Source of the DNA: Flavobacteriales bacterium
GTDB taxonomy: Bacteria; Bacteroidota; Bacteroidia; Flavobacteriales_F; PHOS-HE28
Direction of reading: 5' to 3'
Length of the DNA: 64,000 bases
Assembly: GCA_016703005.1 (NCBI GenBank)
Contig: JADJCX010000016.1
Span: 29,786-93,785 of the forward strand
Shown here: in pieces, positions 60,491 through 64,000 of the stretch
Layout of the letters: the number at the start of each line of letters is the position of its first letter
Numbering within the stretch: position 1 is the stretch's first letter
Notes under the pieces: model-generated
What the model was told of the DNA's origin: nothing
Database searches by the model: none
The model's input: only the letters and a program-made list of their open reading frames with translations
Program-made: the position numbers and the translations under genes

Positions 60491-60992
60491 TCACAACCGG
60501 CTTCCGCTTCCCCTCGAGGCTTTGAACTGGCCACCTGTTGTTTGGGATCCCATCGTCTGCCGCACCAGCGCATCAATATCCGCCGTCGCACCCTTGCGCA
60601 CAGTCAACGCCGATCGCGGCGCGCTCACCACCGCCACGTAGTCATCGATCAGCGTTTGCAACGCCGTCAGGTCAGCGCCCGCCAACCTAGCACCCCCGTT
60701 GCCCAACAACCGTATCGCGCCCAAGGAACAGGTTGCTCCGACTGTAGTTCACCTTGCCTTGCAGCACCACATCGCCTGTATCGAAGGCGAACGCATACGT
60801 GGCTTGCGCCACCTCCAGCGCCTTCTCCACCATCGCGTTCTTCTTCTCGGCCTTTCGTCACCCTCCACCCAGCACCTTCACGCTGAAGGCGTTCGCGTAG
60901 GCCACCGTGGCCGTCCAAATTGCCGTGTGCTTGTCGCACACCTCCTGCACCGCATAGAACATGCTGATGCGGTTCTCCTCGGTCTTCTTCAT
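60491..60992 (-). CDS. Hypothetical protein, frame-broken
   Basis: ATG 60992 starts MKKTEENRISMFYAVQEVCD, like the start of an uncharacterised helical protein found in many Bacteroidota. A TGA appears after SVKVLGGG; the same frame then reads KAEKKNAMVEKALEVAQATY and FDTGDVVLQGKVNYSRSNLF. A shift near 60,722 leads to LGAIRLLGNGGARLAGADLT, TLIDDYVAVVSAPRSALTV and the stop at 60491. It is about 165 codons with at least two indels. Function unknown. Confidence 0.5.
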
Positions 60993-61003
60993 CGGTCCTT
61001 GTC

Positions 61004-62209
61004 TTAGGGCGTCCACCCCTCCTTCCCCCCACAAACTACCGCCCATCTGTACCCGAGCCTGCACATCACCCACCCCCCACCGACCTCGAGGTCGATAAAG
61101 AGACGGACGTTCAAGCACATCTTCAAAGCCCACGAGGGTTTCCGGTCGTCGCCGAGACCTATGCCAACCACACACCAAGGCGAACTCGCGAACTCATGGG
61201 CGATTAACAGCTTGCTGCCGGGGTCATGGTCCCCGTAGGTGGCATCAGGCATCAACCCGAGGCGGCGATGATGTACGTGCTGTGCACACATGGTCAACGA
61301 AAAAGGTGCCGCCATGCGCCCCCGGTGGACCAGCACCGTGGCCAAATCAGTGAAACGGTACAGCACCACCCGACCACCGGAGCCATCCGCGTACCAAGCG
61401 CGCCACGTTCGGATGACCAGGAAAGAATTGTCTACGGTGTCGGCCACGTTATCCATCCCATGAACAGCCGTCCACTGATCGACCAGAGCCAGCGCGTTCC
61501 CGGGATCCACGGTATGATCCCGCAGACCATGCATGATCACCATGCGCGGGTAATGTTCTCCCACAATGTTCCGGTTCGACGCCGTGACCAACGCTGCCCG
61601 TTCCGCCGCATCGAGCGGTGATGGGTTGCCCATTTCGCGCATGGCAGCAACAGCACTCAGAGCGCATTTGTAAGGACCTCCTGCGAAGCTTGCAACAGTC
61701 GCGAACACCTCGGGGTAACAGGCGCCTGCAGCCACTGCCATTGCCGCACCGGCCGAAGCGCCCATGATGTAGATCCGTGTGGAGTCGATGTTCCAGTTGT
61801 TCAGCGCGTATTGCACCATGCTGTTGATGCTCGCCACTTCGCCACTGCCTCTGGTGATGTCCTTTTCCTGGAACCAATTGAAACAGCGCGACACGTTATT
61901 TCCCGTGCGCTGCTGCGGGTAGATCACACGGAAACCCTCGCGATCCGCGAGTTCATTCCAGCCGCTGTGCTCGGCAAACCCTTCCGCGGTTTGGCCACAT
62001 CCGTGCAGCACCACTACCAGTGGCCGCGCAGCGCTGCTATCGAAGTGCGTAGGAGGTTGGTGCGCGAACATGCGCAGGTTGCCCGGGTCGGGCCCGAACC
62101 CTGTCACCTCAACGAGTTCTTGAGCGATCGCTGGAAGTTGTGACGAAGACAGCAAGATCAATACAAGAACACGCGCCCAAGCTTTTGTCGGATCAATGTG
62201 CGCCCGCAT
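61004..62209 (-). CDS. PHB depolymerase-family secreted esterase, C-terminus frame-shifted
   Basis: Start ATG 62209 (MRAHIDPTKAWARVLVLILL, signal peptide ending near AIAQ). Hydrolase motifs: PLVVVLHGCGQTAEGFAEHS (oxyanion region), YPQQ, nucleophile elbow GASAGAAMA with Ser (about residue 150) and MVIMHGLRDHTVDPGN with the acid Asp. The family hydrolyses polyhydroxybutyrate, feruloyl or acetyl esters; specificity is unknown. Past about YRFTDL the frame is wrong: adding one G gives LGHGAGPPGAHGGTFFVDH, containing the catalytic His, and a further shift gives STYIIAA with a stop at 61252-61254. So the true end is near 61,252 and the read-through to 61,004 is probably not coding. Confidence 0.75.
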   Translation of the reverse strand: MRAHIDPTKAWARVLVLILLSSSQLPAIAQELVEVTGFGPDPGNLRMFAHQPPTHFDSSAARPLVVVLHGCGQTAEGFAEHSGWNELADREGFRVIYPQQRTGNNVSRCFNWFQEKDITRGSGEVASINSMVQYALNNWNIDSTRIYIMGASAGAAMAVAAGACYPEVFATVASFAGGPYKCALSAVAAMREMGNPSPLDAAERAALVTASNRNIVGEHYPRMVIMHGLRDHTVDPGNALALVDQWTAVHGMDNVADTVDNSFLVIRTWRAWYADGSGGRVVLYRFTDLATVLVHRGRMAAPFSLTMCAQHVHHRRLGLMPDATYGDHDPGSKLLIAHEFASSPWCVVGIGLGDDRKPSWALKMCLNVRLFIDLEVGGGWVMCRLGYRWAVVCGGKEGWTP

Positions 62210-62223
62210 ACAAACACCGGTGA

Positions 62224-62715
62224 TCAAATGCGTGCTTGGTAGGTGTACAGTTCGAAGTACCGCCCTTCCGCTGCGATCAGTTCAGCATGAGTACCACGCT
62301 CTGCAATGCCGCCTTGTTCGATCACCAGGATCTGCGTTGCCTGCCGTATGGTGCTCAAGCGGTGGGCGATCACGAAGGTCGTTCGGTCCTTCACCAACTC
62401 GTTCAAGCTTTTCTGGATGAGCGATTCGCTCTCGGTGTCCAAGTTGCTGGTGGCTTCGTCCAGGATGAGGATGCGGGGATCGGCCAACATGGCCCTGGCG
62501 ATCGCCACGCGTTGGCGCTGTCCGCCGCTGAGTTTAACGCCGCGTTCGCCGATCACAGTATCCAAGCCAAGTTCGAACCGGTCGGTGAATTCATCTACAT
62601 AGGCCGCCTTCACAGCCTTTTTCAGTTGTGCTTCGGTAGCCCCGGGTCTAGGGAACAGGATGTTTCTCCCGAATGGTGCCCTCGAACAGGACATCATCCT
62701 GCAATACCACGCCAA
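62224..62715 (-). CDS. MsbA-like ABC exporter, C-terminal (ATPase) fragment
   Basis: Real sequence starts at NILFPRPGATEAQLKKAVKA, then the signature VKLSGGQRQRVAIARAML, Walker B ILILDEATSNLD and the switch His VIAHRLSTIRQA. It belongs to the same gene as the next entry: one extra T (plus strand) in TTT at 62663-62665 breaks GTIRENILFP. Confidence 0.88.
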   Translation of the reverse strand: MAWYCRMMSCSRAPFGRNILFPRPGATEAQLKKAVKAAYVDEFTDRFELGLDTVIGERGVKLSGGQRQRVAIARAMLADPRILILDEATSNLDTESESLIQKSLNELVKDRTTFVIAHRLSTIRQATQILVIEQGGIAERGTHAELIAAEGRYFELYTYQARI

Positions 62716-63976
62716 GGTGCTGGCGGTAGCTGCTGAGGCTCACTTTGCTCAGGTCTTTTCCGTCGATGGTGATCGTGCCCGATCGCGGCGTGAGGAATGT
62801 TGCGGCCAACCCGGCGATCGTGCTCTTGCCGCTGCCGCTGGTTCCCACCAGCGCGGTAACGCTCCCGCGGGGTGCATCGAATGAGATGCCTGTTACCACG
62901 TCTTTGTCGCCGTCGTATGCGAAGCTCACGTTCTCAAAACGGATGTCGCCATTGATCGAGCCCAGGCGTATCGGACGCTCTTCGGGAACGTCCTCCGGTT
63001 GCATGTTCAGGATCTCCTCGGTACGGTCCAAGCCGGCGAATGCCTCGGTCAATTGACTGCCGATGTTGCTCATCTGAACAATGGGCGCGATCATGAAGCC
63101 GAGCAACAGTGTGAAGGCGATGAACTCTCCTTTGGTGAGTTCGCCACCGATGATCTGCCAACCACCGAAGCCCATGATCCCGGCACTGGCCAGACCGAGC
63201 AGAAGGGTGGAGGTGCTGGTGATGAGCGCGGTGGATGTCAGGCTCTGTTTCACGTTCTGGAACAACCGGTCCACGCCGCTCTCGAAGCTCTTGTTCTCCT
63301 GTTCCTCCGCGTTGAAGCCTTTGATCACCCGAACACCGTTCAGCGTCTCGGTCAAGCGCCCGGTCACTTCTGCGTTGATCTTGCCCCGTTCGCGGAAGAT
63401 CGGCCTGATCTTCCCGAAGGCCTTGAGCGCGATGATGGCGAACACGCCAACAGGCACCAAGGTGCACACCGTCATCAGCGGGCTGATGCGGATCATCAGT
63501 ACCAACGAAGCTATTGCCGTGAGCGTGCCACCAACAAGCTGTACCAAGCCGGTCCCCACGAGGTTGCGAACGCCTTCCACGTCCGTCATGATCCGGCTCA
63601 CCAGCGCGCCGCTCTTCGTACTGTCGAAAAAGCTGATCGGCAACGACAGGATCTTGCGTTGCACTTGCGCGCGCAGTTTGCTGATCAGCAACTGGGCTTC
63701 AACGCTCAGGAGTTTGGTGAGGATGAAGGAAGTGACGCTCTGTAGCGCAATGGCCCCGACAACCAGCAAGAGCAACGTCCATAATCCGGGCAGGTCTTGG
63801 TTGGGGATCACTTCATCCAGCAACACTTGGCTTTGCAACGGGAGAATAAGGCCGGCGGCCCTGCTGATGGCAATAAGTCCCAGCCCGATGAGAACCGTCT
63901 TTCGTCGCGGCCAGATGAACTCTTTGAAGGCTTTCGCCCATGTCATTTTGTTTTTGGGCGTAGTCTTCTCTGTCAT
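62648..63976 (-). CDS. MsbA-like ABC exporter, membrane and N-terminal ATPase fragment
   Basis: ATG 63976 to a false stop after GTIREKHPVP. Six TM helices lie in the first 310 residues (VLIGLGLIAISRAAGLILPL, LLLVVGAIALQSVTSFIL and others), with SFFDSTKSGALVSRIMTDVE (coupling region), then a nucleotide-binding domain with VTALVGTSGSGKSTIAGLAA (Walker A) and the Q-loop LGVVLQDDVLF. Repaired, the gene is 583 residues, the size of a half-transporter that dimerises to export lipids, drugs or peptides. Substrate unknown. It lies just upstream of the esterase on the same strand. Confidence 0.88.
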   Translation of the reverse strand: MTEKTTPKNKMTWAKAFKEFIWPRRKTVLIGLGLIAISRAAGLILPLQSQVLLDEVIPNQDLPGLWTLLLLVVGAIALQSVTSFILTKLLSVEAQLLISKLRAQVQRKILSLPISFFDSTKSGALVSRIMTDVEGVRNLVGTGLVQLVGGTLTAIASLVLMIRISPLMTVCTLVPVGVFAIIALKAFGKIRPIFRERGKINAEVTGRLTETLNGVRVIKGFNAEEQENKSFESGVDRLFQNVKQSLTSTALITSTSTLLLGLASAGIMGFGGWQIIGGELTKGEFIAFTLLLGFMIAPIVQMSNIGSQLTEAFAGLDRTEEILNMQPEDVPEERPIRLGSINGDIRFENVSFAYDGDKDVVTGISFDAPRGSVTALVGTSGSGKSTIAGLAATFLTPRSGTITIDGKDLSKVSLSSYRQHLGVVLQDDVLFEGTIREKHPVP

Positions 63977-64000
63977 TTCGGATCGATCGGGTGGGCGATG

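Overview
The window (about 57% GC by eye, gene-dense) comes from a Bacteroidota genome, most likely of flavobacterial type. The evidence is a SecD-SecF fusion, a type III glutamine synthetase, several secreted proteins with type IX secretion (T9SS) C-terminal sorting domains, a gliding-motility-type (type B) C-terminal domain, a SiaB/SiaC pair and promoters of the Bacteroidota form TAnnTTTG. No rRNA, tRNA, IS element, CRISPR array or prophage was recognised.

Layout. 1-6.4 kb: a partial secreted FG-GAP protein (minus), then secDF, tatA and glnN (plus). 6.9-12.3 kb: T9SS giant gene A (minus). 12.6-24.8 kb: a YwqK-like protein, dnaK, a lipoprotein, panB with a pseudouridine synthase, a T9SS-exported alpha/beta hydrolase, priA and a choice-of-anchor-L protein. 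25.2-32.9 kb: a lipoprotein, an ABCG-type transporter with a TerB-like N-terminus, siaC/siaB, a lipoprotein, a methyltransferase and a ZIP metal transporter. 33.0-37.7 kb: a tightly coupled operon (membrane protein, winged-helix regulator, DUF4173-like protein, membrane protein, endonuclease/exonuclease/phosphatase protein, membrane protein) behind a palindromic operator. 37.7-43.4 kb: a small membrane protein, an NRDE protein, a NYN protein, an outer-membrane-like protein, an acyltransferase, a small T9SS protein and a YajQ-like protein. 43.7-60.2 kb: giant T9SS genes B and C (minus). 60.5-64 kb: a hypothetical gene, a PHB-depolymerase-like esterase and an MsbA-like ABC exporter.

The most distinctive content is the three giant secreted genes A, B and C (about 1,800, 2,400 and 3,000 codons). 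Their N-terminal architectures differ (PPC-like repeats; beta-helix plus LamG; MAM, CUB, P-domain and fibronectin III mosaics), but all end in a closely similar C-terminal cassette of several hundred residues ending in the same type A sorting signal.

A strong caution applies throughout. Many genes are split by single-base indels, most in short homopolymers, and adding or removing one base restores the family sequence. Large housekeeping genes (secDF, glnN, dnaK, priA) are intact. I read the breaks as sequence or assembly errors, not gene decay. A block at about 9,345-9,527 is clearly artefactual (long C and A runs). For broken genes I give the open fragments and say how they join.
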